NCBI RefSeq assembly: GCF_000513895.2
Contig: NZ_CP165784.1
Coordinates: 1 to 64,000 of the forward strand
Length of the DNA: 64,000 nucleotides
From: Ensifer sp. WSM1721
Lineage (GTDB): Bacteria > Pseudomonadota > Alphaproteobacteria > Rhizobiales > Rhizobiaceae
Direction: 5' to 3'
Both the position numbers and the translations under genes were made by a program. The notes below the pieces were generated by a model. That model ran no database searches, was not told where the DNA came from, and worked only from the letters and a program-made list of their open reading frames with translations. Below are positions 18,901 to 26,489 of the stretch, piece after piece (within the stretch, counting starts at the first letter, position 1; every line of letters starts with the position of its first letter).

Positions 18901-19260
18901 CTGGCAAAATCCGTGAATGGTCGTCGCTGTCAATTCATCCAGTTTTGGAGAGGCGTCGACGAGCGCGTCTCGCTGTTTATCGGAGAGACCATGCGGAAAA
19001 ACTGCTTTGAGGAAAGCAGGGACTTCGCCTCGAAGTAGGGCTTCAATAGTTTGCTTGATCCGCCCAGCGAGTTGCCCGGCCGCCAGCTCGGTGAACGTGA
19101 TCGCCGCGATATGGGCCGGCACATGTCCGGAGGCTAGCATCATCGCCACGCGGCCAGCCATAAGCGACGTTTTGCCCGTTCCAGCCGCCGCTTCCACAAG
19201 CAGGATCGATGAGAAATCCGTCATTGCCCGGCAACGCGCGTCCTGGTCTATGAGCGTCAT
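15958..19260 (-). CDS. AddA-like UvrD-family helicase with C-terminal nuclease
   Basis: This 1100-residue protein has the full superfamily 1A set: Walker A AAAGTGKTS (about residues 25-32), Walker B/motif II VDEFQD (381-386), a motif V region HSAKGLEWPVV (about 760) and motif VI VACTRAREFLLL (about 825). A PD-(D/E)XK nuclease follows, with GVILHKL (about 947), ISGRADAL (about 1033), DWK (1048-1050) and a Gln in QLLDYL. This is the AddA plan for double-strand-break end resection. The sequence differs from a housekeeping addA and sits in a defence-rich region, so a role in degrading invading DNA is possible (inference). It overlaps the AddB-like gene by 4 bp. Confidence 0.88.
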   Translation of the reverse strand: MTLIDQDARCRAMTDFSSILLVEAAAGTGKTSLMAGRVAMMLASGHVPAHIAAITFTELAAGQLAGRIKQTIEALLRGEVPAFLKAVFPHGLSDKQRDALVDASPKLDELTATTIHGFCQTIIRSHGVQAGLDPGARVVDATVADNLFMAELSAWFSRRLAADASTDDPIVVLAQEIPLQVVDLIRELAVLRRKHPDAKPVPPPSGGRPDIDFVQAVDEFDRWCASRNGEEAWLREIANELRLLAGRYQDCIPRSRDFTSLWRLCDRGPGRLFAGKGLEFKSYREVASGFGADREDLANQQIRARYDATDTAWKGLIGHIASTLVCSLSNTLEELLDSYQERKRAAAVLDFDDLLIHVRSLVRDHEEVRQAIGQRYRYILVDEFQDTDRIQNEILFSIAATEERPAQWQTAVLRAGALFLVGDPKQAIYRFRGADIEAYELCRRLIEDQEHGAVLEVTANFRSLKPIIDHVNACFEPVFAKPSQPRYVALASTLVDASLTLPRVARFTIEIETSGRIYAETFREAEAKRVADICAALVGNVSIPRADKTHMPLRAGDIALLSPGHTELWRYERALEQRGIAVSSQAGQTLMRRQETQDILALLRVLADSSDTLAFGALMRGPLVGLSEQDLLDITAHLSPDGNEQTFFTVRTDPELVQHQVAREVLLELQRLRRRASIVTPSMILAEAVERLNVRVIVAARHGSRNARALANLDALIERARSYAVAGLRAFVRDLQNDWERRARAPEGRLDAADHAVEIVTIHSAKGLEWPVVILVNSTTELYRPDQFVHRQSDNSLHWMLGGIAPPELAAARAAEGLEDANQRERIWYVACTRAREFLLLPYIPQASKDSWFSSIDLRQRDLPELDLSPFKPVDAPQSPSTANEQSSEAFAAEQRSVEKAAPPLIWHRPSEHDGDHLADPFDGVIILESHAERLEVTGAGARRGVILHKLMEELLTGELNEELDASISRASQLLDQLTSGTNVEEPLPDPAEMAAAALRALALPPIAEMRPYLVPEIAIWATDEDGLISGRADALAVVEGRIDAAIDWKSDVNPGRAVRQSHTRQLLDYLSATGATRGAIVYLSSGEIVWVHHENRPIS

Positions 19261-21908
19261 GTCGAGGCGCTCCAGAGTCGGGTGACCTGGTAGTTCGCCT
19301 CGCGGAACTCAGAGGCTTTGCGACGAAGATAGCTTTCACGGTCCGCGGGCAGAGCAAGCCGCATGTCATCATAATGAGCGTCCTGCTCCCAACGCGGTGC
19401 AATCCGCCCGCTGCGCAAGATTGCCATCGCCCCTAACAAATATCCCGCGGCCTCGCTCACGGCGGCGTCGAGCTCGTCCCCCTTTAGTTCAAAGGTTGCT
19501 GGATCATCAGCGAGATAGATCAGACGCGCGACGACGCTTCTTACCTCCGGCAGGAGCGTCCGTACCGCGATCGCGTAGAGCACGCGCTGGAGTTCTCTCC
19601 CCTGTCCCAGCGTGATGCGCTGCTGTCTTGGTGGCGGTTTGGTGCTCTTGTAGTCCGTGATCCTCGCCGCATCTCCTGTGGCGCGAATATCAATCCGATC
19701 GATGCGGCCGCCGAAGATCAAACCGGTTTCTCCGATGGGGACGTTGACTGTCGTATCCCACGGTACTTCTTTCAACGCCGCGCTTCCCTGCCCAAATGGC
19801 ACTTCGGTCCAACTGCGCGTATCGGAACGCACCTGCCTGTCTGCGGAAAGCCCACTCGCCGTCCGGCGCGCCGCCTCATTCACTGTGTGGCGCCAAAGGA
19901 TCGCTGGCGGAACGGATCGCTCCAAAGGCCAAGCGTTTAAAATCGCCGCGGAAGCGTTGGTGATGGCAGCTTCTATCTCGTTACCAGTCGCTCGCGCAAA
20001 ACCGGGCAGCGGCTCGAGTGCGGCTATCGCGCGACTGATCAGCTCATGCACGAGTTCTCCGAACGATGTGGCATCGAGCTGAAGTGGTTCGGGCTCCAAT
20101 TTCATTGGTCGCCAACCCAATGCATAGCGCCAGACAAACCCAAGGGGATCACGCAACAGCCGCTGCAGCGATGTGGTTGATTGGACTCTCGCCAACGCTG
20201 CTTCAATTGCCGGGTGATTGGCATCCGTCAATCCGTCGTGCTGTGTCAGTTTGGAGGGTCGGTGCCAGTTTCGCCAGCAGAGCTGGCTCTGGCGAACATG
20301 AGCCAACTTGCCGGCATCTCGGGCTCGTGCCAAAAGCCTGTCCGCTTCGCTAAATGCATGTTCTGGAATACGATCGCGCTTGTGCACGCCCTCGTTAGCC
20401 GGCCACAACGAGCTCGCGGATTGAAGTCCGCCTTTGGCGTTACGCAGCGAACGCGATAGAACAAGCTGCTGCTTTGTATGTGCGCGGATGATCTCAAAAT
20501 GAAGCCGGTCGCGCTCGGCTATTCCGACGGGATGAAGTTCTCGGCGGTCGAGCAGATGATGCGGTATCAGCGGGTCGTCGTTTTCTGAGCGGGGCCAGGA
20601 GCGACTGTTGAGACCAAGAAGCCGGGTATATGGGCGCGGACATGCGGCGAGCTGCGACGCTGGACACCAAACGATGCTATTGGCCGGATCACGCTGATCG
20701 GCGACGCGGAGAGCTTGCAGCGAGAGCGAGATAGCATGCGGCGGAGCACTTCTCAGCGCCTCCTCCCACATCGCCAGGCTTGCCCCACTTAGAAGTCGCG
20801 TTCCTGCTTCGCTTGCAGCTTCCGGCCCGCGCGCGAGAAGCTCAAGGACGGGTAGCAGGATTTGTTCGGCACGTTCGCCGCTGGCACGCCGCGGTCTCGC
20901 CACCGCGAGTGCCTCCCGCCACTGATCGAACGTTCTCAAGCCCGCATTCCGTGGGATCGCGATGTACCAGTCGTCGGGTAGCAATTGCCCGAATGGACGG
21001 GCCGGGAGGCGGCGGACCATGCGCCAAATGCGCTCCTGACTAAGGCCGTTTCCAAGAATATCTGCCAACGCCGCGCATGCCTGGCCCTCAGCTCTACTCA
21101 ATGCCGGGATGCCGTGAGAAAAATGGATGGGCAGTGCCGCGCTCTCGGAGTAGGCCAAAAAGTGGTCGTCCCAATCTTGTGTTGAGGTTGAGGCGATTGC
21201 GACGTCCTCCGCCCTGACCTCACCGCTTGCCAACAGTTGCCGCGCCCATCGCAGTGCCTCGATCACCTCCGACTTCGGGTCAGCGCTCGCCTCGGCTGAG
21301 GTATGGATCGGGGCTATCGTCGCTCTTCTTCGGACCTTTCCCTCGAACCACGGCTGCTCGAGGGGTTGGGGTAGGTCCCAGGAGAGTTCCGTGACGCGGG
21401 CCATCTCATTAAGGAGCGGACGCCAGAGCGGATCGACCTCTACAATCCCAACAAGCCTCACGCGTCCAAGCAGGGCACGTGCGAGATGCACCCGTTTGAC
21501 GGCGGCATCGCGAAGATCGCGCGGCAGCATATGTGGTGAAGGAATGTGCTCGCGGATGCGCTCCTCGATCAATTCGAGGTCATGGAACCGTGCCGCTACG
21601 CCAGCTGTCTCCGATAGATCAAGGTCTGCTCGCCAGGCGCTATCCAAAGTCTGCATCACCGCACGCGGCATTCCAGGCAATCCCGCAATGGCGCCGATGG
21701 CACGAAAACCGCCAGAGGCCAAGGCCGCATGGATCGCCGGAAACAGCACATCGGTTCCGGCAGGTGTTGCGAAGCCGCCGACCAAGCGCGCGGCGAGAAG
21801 GGGCAAGGTCAATACCTCACGACCAATGGCTCGCTCTCTTGCTGCCGCGGCGCGGGCGCTACGAAGCGCAAGGAAGCCATCGACGATATGAGTGGACCGA
21901 TTGACCAA
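19257..21908 (-). CDS. AddB-like protein with PD-(D/E)XK nuclease
   Basis: This 883-residue partner of the downstream AddA-like helicase has an AddB-like layout. An N-terminal helicase-related region lacks a Walker A motif, and a C-terminal Cas4/RecB-type nuclease shows GELVHEL (about residue 617), GGRIDRIDI (about 734), ITDYKST (about 751) and a following Gln in GRELQRVLYAI. The start is TTG at 21908 with GGAG 7 bp upstream. I see no cysteine set of the AddB iron-sulphur cluster type around the nuclease. A 106-bp gap separates it from the membrane-protein gene, so it may be the fourth gene of that operon or have its own promoter. Confidence 0.82.
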   Translation of the reverse strand: MVNRSTHIVDGFLALRSARAAAARERAIGREVLTLPLLAARLVGGFATPAGTDVLFPAIHAALASGGFRAIGAIAGLPGMPRAVMQTLDSAWRADLDLSETAGVAARFHDLELIEERIREHIPSPHMLPRDLRDAAVKRVHLARALLGRVRLVGIVEVDPLWRPLLNEMARVTELSWDLPQPLEQPWFEGKVRRRATIAPIHTSAEASADPKSEVIEALRWARQLLASGEVRAEDVAIASTSTQDWDDHFLAYSESAALPIHFSHGIPALSRAEGQACAALADILGNGLSQERIWRMVRRLPARPFGQLLPDDWYIAIPRNAGLRTFDQWREALAVARPRRASGERAEQILLPVLELLARGPEAASEAGTRLLSGASLAMWEEALRSAPPHAISLSLQALRVADQRDPANSIVWCPASQLAACPRPYTRLLGLNSRSWPRSENDDPLIPHHLLDRRELHPVGIAERDRLHFEIIRAHTKQQLVLSRSLRNAKGGLQSASSLWPANEGVHKRDRIPEHAFSEADRLLARARDAGKLAHVRQSQLCWRNWHRPSKLTQHDGLTDANHPAIEAALARVQSTTSLQRLLRDPLGFVWRYALGWRPMKLEPEPLQLDATSFGELVHELISRAIAALEPLPGFARATGNEIEAAITNASAAILNAWPLERSVPPAILWRHTVNEAARRTASGLSADRQVRSDTRSWTEVPFGQGSAALKEVPWDTTVNVPIGETGLIFGGRIDRIDIRATGDAARITDYKSTKPPPRQQRITLGQGRELQRVLYAIAVRTLLPEVRSVVARLIYLADDPATFELKGDELDAAVSEAAGYLLGAMAILRSGRIAPRWEQDAHYDDMRLALPADRESYLRRKASEFREANYQVTRLWSAST

Positions 21909-22014
21909 AGGCAGCTCCGGTTAAAGTTTCGAACGATTTGTTATCGTTGCTCAAAAATGCTACCTAAGAAAGCGATGCGCCGCAGCTAGCCTTTCCAGAC
22001 CGCAGCCAGTTGCT

Positions 22015-22809
22015 CTATTTCACTAGGATTTTCCTCGGCCGCGCACTTGATGATTTCGGTTTCCTGCTTTTAGGCCCGTCGCCCTCACTGAGAGCGACAC
22101 AGGATAGGAGAAGCTGTCGCGCATACGTGCGTGATGCTTCTGCCACGGAAGATTCAGTCACGCCTAATGTAAGGTATACTGAGTGAAAAAATGCAATAAT
22201 GGCAACACCAAGCATTTTGCCGTTCAACTCGTCAGCGATTCCTAAATCCCAACGGTAGAACAAAACCGCCAAGCCAGCCAACAGCACGATTGTGTTTAGG
22301 GTCAGTGCGATCGGTTTGAGCCCCAGGAGGTTCCTGCGATAGCCATAGGTAACGTTATCGTTGAACAGGATGGCGAAGCGCTTCTGGTCACGCGTGTTTT
22401 CCCGAAGCCATGTCCCACAACGTTCGTAAAAAGCGTCGGCGCGAATGGGATCCGAGTCCTCTTCCTGAACTGTCGGAGGCCTCTCAGCAATCTTGGATGA
22501 GAGGAAGGCAACGATTTTCGCTTTGGTGACCTCGTCAAGTGTCGAATCACGGTGGCGCAGCATGGTGACCGTCGGTTTTCCCCCTGCCTTGGCGTATATC
22601 TTTGGTTCGATACGACGTCCGTGACGTCGCGCGAAATCCGACAACGCGAAGAGCAAGATAGCCACAGAGAGAGAGGATAGGACCTGAGGGAGGCTGAACC
22701 TGTCCCAAGGCACCGACAACGTGGCAAGTACGAAGACGGGAATTGCTGCAATGAGGGCCGGTATGATCCGCGCTCTCAATGTGTATGTGTCAGGTAAACC
22801 GGGAATCAT
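22015..22809 (-). CDS. Four-helix membrane protein, candidate effector
   Basis: This 264-residue protein is of no family I recognise. Four hydrophobic segments are visible: about 14-34 (IIPALIAAIPVFVLATL), 40-60 (LPQVLSSLSVAILLFALSDF), 166-186 (PIALTLNTIVLLAGLAVLFY) and 198-216 (KMLGVAIIAFFHSVYLTLGV). A charged domain of about 100 residues lies between the pairs, and a basic, Lys/Arg/Ser-rich tail ends KILVK. The gene overlaps the E2-E1-JAB gene by 4 bp and is therefore translated with it. The position at the end of the three-gene unit and the membrane topology are what one expects of an abortive-infection effector, but nothing in the sequence proves it. Confidence 0.75.
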   Translation of the reverse strand: MIPGLPDTYTLRARIIPALIAAIPVFVLATLSVPWDRFSLPQVLSSLSVAILLFALSDFARRHGRRIEPKIYAKAGGKPTVTMLRHRDSTLDEVTKAKIVAFLSSKIAERPPTVQEEDSDPIRADAFYERCGTWLRENTRDQKRFAILFNDNVTYGYRRNLLGLKPIALTLNTIVLLAGLAVLFYRWDLGIADELNGKMLGVAIIAFFHSVYLTLGVTESSVAEASRTYARQLLLSCVALSEGDGPKSRKPKSSSARPRKILVK

Positions 22810-25109
22810 GACGTTACCTCAGAGACTTCCATTACTGTGACGTTGTTTTTGCCCTCATCGGTGTCGCTCAGGCCAAAGCTGTCGATCACGAGGCCGCGAA
22901 AGACGAGCGGTGTTCGGATGAGGAGAAGCGCGGGGAAAGTCTGTGCGAAGGCCATTTCAAGCCCGGAGATGAGGTCTGTTCGCGAGGCTGGGCTATCGAG
23001 CAGATGGTTGTGCCACGTTCCCAAGGCAAAGATGGTTCCATTCGCGCGCTCTACATATGACCGGATCGCTTCTGCAAGCCCGTCGATACCAAGCAGAAAC
23101 AGGCTTGCGGAAAATTGGCTGTCTGCGGGAGGTGGCAACGTATCGACGATGTGAAAGCTGTTCGTGGTTTCGTTATAGCGTCCCATCAGCACGCCCCCAG
23201 TCTCAACCCCTGCGCGCTCAGCAATAGCCCGGTCGATAGTGTCTACAACGTTAGCGGATATCCGGACCACTGGAGCGGTTTCTGTGTTTCCTCCTACAAT
23301 GGTGAATGGGCGAACAGAGTCGCGGGCCCAGGTTTGACCCAGCAGGTTCGGCTCAACCACCCCGATAAAAATTTCTCCTGCCTCGGTGAGAAGACCCTCT
23401 CGTAGGAACTCCGAAAGCGTCATCGACATCGCAGGAATAGTTGCAGACAAGGTTGAATCCGACATTTGCGCGGTTATCGTCGAACAGCCTTGACCAAGTG
23501 GAATGCGATCGCCAAGGCTGCCGAAAATCGGGGTTCGCAGGTTTTCGTTAGCCGCGATGATCCGATAGGCCTCTGCGGCGATATCCTGCAAATTGGGATT
23601 TGAATCTGGTCCCTCAACAGATAGATAACCAATGTGACCGCGCGCCATCAGACTTGTCTCAATTGCGCGCGGTCTGGAACTGACGACTGCTGGAAGACAA
23701 AGCGCATCTGTCACAGCAGGAGATCCGGTCGCATCAACAACAAACCGGGTACCCGGTGGCCAAAGTCGGTCGCGGTCCGCCTTTGTTGCAAGGGAACACA
23801 ACGCAACAGCGTCTCGATTATTGCCGAGGGTACGTTGCCCCAGTAGACCAATTGCATTGATCAGAGCCTGGGCCTTGCCATCGTAGAGGCTTTCACCACG
23901 TGGTCGCGGCAACAGACCGTGGCGCGAGAAATTATGGGGTAGTAGCGAGCCGTTATCGACAACCATTTGTGGCGCCCGCCCTTCACGGGCAAGATGCAAG
24001 GCGATCTTTGAGCCCACACTGCCAGCGCCTATCAACGTCCAGTCGGCCGGATCGCCGCCAGCGGTTCCGGACATCCTCTGCAAGAGCGTGCCGCTTATAA
24101 CGTCGCGCTGGCACGCCAGCCGGACGGGATGGGTGCTTGTTTCATCAAGATCGGCCACGCGTTTGACCTCGATGATATAAGGGAGGAGTTCAATCGCCGA
24201 ATCTTGGCCTATTACACGAAGCGGCCGCCGTGCCAAGAGAACCACAGAGACGAGTATAGGGGACGATCCGGACCAACCTCTCAGTCGCTGTCGCAGTAGG
24301 TTCACTTGTGCCCGGAGTTGTGCCGCGACGCCAATGGCACTGGCATGCCGAAACAAATCGGACACGTTCGAGACGGTTTCAGGTAGGTAACGCTTAGCAA
24401 TGAAAGGGCCGCCACTCGAGGCCTTGCCGGACCAAACAACGATACCGAGACCGACTTGCCCGAATCGCTCGCTCAACCAATTGACCGTATCTGACCTGAG
24501 CGGTGTTTCATCCATGAAATGAGCGCAATAGCATCGCCAACCGGTATCGTCGGCGAGCATTGTGAATGGCGCATAGTAGAAAGCGCCGCCTCCATCGGCA
24601 CTGACACGGCTGCGAAGGATCGAGGGATCCACTTCGACATAGTCGTCAAGATGATCCCGCCTAATAGGTTCCCATCCTTGTGTTGGGTTTATCAGTTCGG
24701 CCGTTGCTGCCTTTTCGAGCCAGTCCGCGAGTTGCGTGACTAGGCCCTGCGGCCCTCTCTGGCGAAGCAGATCACGAGGACTTCCTTCGAGATAGCACGG
24801 CCGAGGCGCATCTGATGCAGGACCGGGCAAAAGGTGAGGATGTGATCGGTCGAAATCAAGTCGAAGTGTGACTTCTGGAACTGCAAGAGGATAGAGTTCG
24901 GAGAACTGAAACGTCACTGCTTCGACCGCTAAAACGCCGTTCTCGCTATGGCCACGAGCGCGCCATCGATTGTTCAGACCGGTATCAATGTGCGCCACGA
25001 TTGACAGGCCCGCGTCGATGTTGTCGTCAACTCGGACTACCCGCGGGTGTGCTTGAATGAGACGCGCCGCGCGGCGGACGGCTGAGTACTGCCGGTCCAA
25101 GCGCATCAC
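22806..25109 (-). CDS. E2-E1-JAB triple-domain ubiquitin-like conjugation protein
   Basis: This 767-residue protein joins three ubiquitin-pathway domains. Residues 1-140 form an E2-like fold (FQFSELYPLAVPEVTLRLDF, HPHLL) with a probable catalytic Cys105 in RPCYLEGSP. A linker domain follows (about 150-345). Residues 350-600 are a ThiF/E1 domain with LIGAGSVGSKIA (nucleotide loop), D385, N393, R396 and a candidate catalytic Cys542 in GQGCSTIT. Residues 615-750 are a JAB/JAMM protease with E636 in VETGGVLMG and H700-N-H702 followed by S709 and D712, one residue tighter than the usual HxHx7SxxD. The order E2-linker-E1 matches CBASS Cap2, with a Cap3-like JAB fused on. It overlaps both neighbours by 4 bp. 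Confidence 0.9.
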   Translation of the reverse strand: MMRLDRQYSAVRRAARLIQAHPRVVRVDDNIDAGLSIVAHIDTGLNNRWRARGHSENGVLAVEAVTFQFSELYPLAVPEVTLRLDFDRSHPHLLPGPASDAPRPCYLEGSPRDLLRQRGPQGLVTQLADWLEKAATAELINPTQGWEPIRRDHLDDYVEVDPSILRSRVSADGGGAFYYAPFTMLADDTGWRCYCAHFMDETPLRSDTVNWLSERFGQVGLGIVVWSGKASSGGPFIAKRYLPETVSNVSDLFRHASAIGVAAQLRAQVNLLRQRLRGWSGSSPILVSVVLLARRPLRVIGQDSAIELLPYIIEVKRVADLDETSTHPVRLACQRDVISGTLLQRMSGTAGGDPADWTLIGAGSVGSKIALHLAREGRAPQMVVDNGSLLPHNFSRHGLLPRPRGESLYDGKAQALINAIGLLGQRTLGNNRDAVALCSLATKADRDRLWPPGTRFVVDATGSPAVTDALCLPAVVSSRPRAIETSLMARGHIGYLSVEGPDSNPNLQDIAAEAYRIIAANENLRTPIFGSLGDRIPLGQGCSTITAQMSDSTLSATIPAMSMTLSEFLREGLLTEAGEIFIGVVEPNLLGQTWARDSVRPFTIVGGNTETAPVVRISANVVDTIDRAIAERAGVETGGVLMGRYNETTNSFHIVDTLPPPADSQFSASLFLLGIDGLAEAIRSYVERANGTIFALGTWHNHLLDSPASRTDLISGLEMAFAQTFPALLLIRTPLVFRGLVIDSFGLSDTDEGKNNVTVMEVSEVTS

Positions 25110-26293
25110 CCGTGTTTGAAGGGCTGAGCGCCTAGGGCGCTCGAGCTACCGGCCGCCACCCCTGCAAGCCCGATGATCGCCGGTGCTGCCGGGTTGGATT
25201 TCGCTTTGCGCTCCTTCTGTCGCGGTCCTCCTGACGTCGTGATTTCGAACTCCAGAGGTTCGTCACCCGAAAGTTCACCGAGGCAAGTGAACGTCCCCTC
25301 CACAGGCTCAAGGATAGTGCGATACTCTCGCTTGGCTCTGATGCAAGGAGGGTCGACCTCGTCGTCGAGGATCTCCTTGCTGCTTGCGATGATTGCCGCG
25401 CCATCCAAGGGCTGTCCCAGCGCACTTCTTGCGTGCTCGGAGACTTCGGCATCTTCGCCAAACTCGGACCAACTGTCCCAAGACAGGCTATGCCAGGAGC
25501 AGTGGTGCGGCGCGACTAGAACATCATATTGAAAGACCGACGGTTCCTCGCCGTATTTATCCCAGAGGCGTTCCCAGATGCCAACTTCGGCGTCGCCGCC
25601 AAGAAGATAGTAGCTGGGGTTCGCAAGGTCGTTTACGCCAAGGGTCATGTTCATCACGACGCTGGAGTTGTTCTTGCTGAGAAAATCAGCTTCCTCATCG
25701 TCGTCGGCCAGAAGCGGAGCAAGAAGATGTGCCCCAAAAGTGGCGTCGGTCACGCCACAGATCGTGTGAAAAATGTCACCGCCCTTGACCAGGATTTCCG
25801 TCAGGTCGTCGGTCTTCCCGTCGCTATCTTCCCCAAGAATTTTGATCCGATCGCCGTCATAGGCGTAGCCGTTGGCACGGAAAAATTTGACGCGGCGGCG
25901 GGCTTCCTTCGCCCATGCTTTGGCGTCTTGGCAGAGCGTGTGATGTCGTGAAGCCCGCCGGAAGACGATCGGCGAGGACCACATCTCCCGGATAACGATC
26001 TTGTCGTCGTCTTCACTCAACTCATCGAGCGGACCAAGGTGAAAATGCTTCTGCAAACCGCGGCAGTGATCGTTGTCGGGATGGGTAAGGAGAAACGCAT
26101 CCACGTAGAGACGACCACTTTCGTCGCGTTCGAGACGCTTTCTCAACTGCTTCGCCACGTCGGGTGCATCGCCTTCCGGGTCATCCGCAGCCGCTCTTAT
26201 ATTGATGTCGACCAAAATCATTCGCCCCTCGCCAGTCTCGATGAGGGTCATGTCACCATTGTCCACTTTGAAATGCGTTGTTTGCGCGGCCAT
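25106..26293 (-). CDS. Metallo-beta-lactamase-fold hydrolase with flexible Gly-ending tail
   Basis: This 395-residue protein is the first gene of the E2-E1-JAB operon. The metal site LTHPDNDHCRGL (H71, D73, D75, H76) is the HxDxDH form seen in ComEC-type MBL proteins. It is supported by KNNSSVVM (about 208-215), LLGGDAE (D234) and APHHCSWH (H263/H264). Residues 353-395 are a low-complexity tail (SGGPRQKERKAKSNPAAP, then Ala/Gly/Ser-rich) that ends FKHG. A ribosome site AAAGG lies 8 bp upstream of the ATG. The substrate is unknown; RNA, DNA, a nucleotide or a peptide are all possible. The Gly-ending tail could be what the E1 domain activates (inference). Confidence 0.85.
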   Translation of the reverse strand: MAAQTTHFKVDNGDMTLIETGEGRMILVDINIRAAADDPEGDAPDVAKQLRKRLERDESGRLYVDAFLLTHPDNDHCRGLQKHFHLGPLDELSEDDDKIVIREMWSSPIVFRRASRHHTLCQDAKAWAKEARRRVKFFRANGYAYDGDRIKILGEDSDGKTDDLTEILVKGGDIFHTICGVTDATFGAHLLAPLLADDDEEADFLSKNNSSVVMNMTLGVNDLANPSYYLLGGDAEVGIWERLWDKYGEEPSVFQYDVLVAPHHCSWHSLSWDSWSEFGEDAEVSEHARSALGQPLDGAAIIASSKEILDDEVDPPCIRAKREYRTILEPVEGTFTCLGELSGDEPLEFEITTSGGPRQKERKAKSNPAAPAIIGLAGVAAGSSSALGAQPFKHG

Positions 26294-26306
26294 TGCTCGA
26301 ACCTTT

Positions 26307-26336
26307 TGTCACTGAACTCGGAAATTCTGCGTGACA
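26307..26336. promoter_or_regulatory. Inverted repeat upstream of the MBL operon
   Basis: TGTCAC (26307-26312) and GTGACA (26331-26336) form perfect 6-bp arms with an 18-bp spacer, 14-43 bp upstream of the MBL start in the divergent intergenic region. It is a possible regulator site; no clear -10/-35 pair for the MBL operon was found. Confidence 0.35.
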
Positions 26337-26384
26337 GACGAGCAACTTCGCTACGGCCATCCACGTCATGCTATCTCAGGTACG

Positions 26385-26413
26385 TTGACTGTAATCCCCC
26401 GTGCCTCCATAAA
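26385..26413 (+). promoter_or_regulatory. Promoter of the WYL regulator gene
   Basis: TTGACT (26385-26390), a 17-bp spacer and CATAAA (26408-26413) make a good sigma-70-like promoter with a predicted start near 26420. Confidence 0.6.
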
Positions 26414-26423
26414 AGGTAGGTAC

Positions 26424-26439
26424 GACTCCATAACGAGTC
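26424..26439 (+). promoter_or_regulatory. Candidate WYL-regulator operator
   Basis: GACTC-N6-GAGTC, a perfect inverted repeat, lies immediately downstream of the predicted transcription start of the WYL gene. Binding here would block that gene, as expected of an autorepressor. WYL regulators of the CapW/BrxR type bind palindromes in their own promoters. Confidence 0.5.
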
Positions 26440-26489
26440 AAGTAATGCGATGCGTTTTTTGGAAACGAATCGAGAAAGGGGAGATGCGC

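Noticed and set aside
22015..26293. Locus as a standard type II CBASS system
   Set aside because: The E2-E1 and JAB parts match Cap2 and Cap3, but there is no CD-NTase. The nearby nucleotidyltransferase is only 232 residues, on the other strand, and built like MNT proteins.
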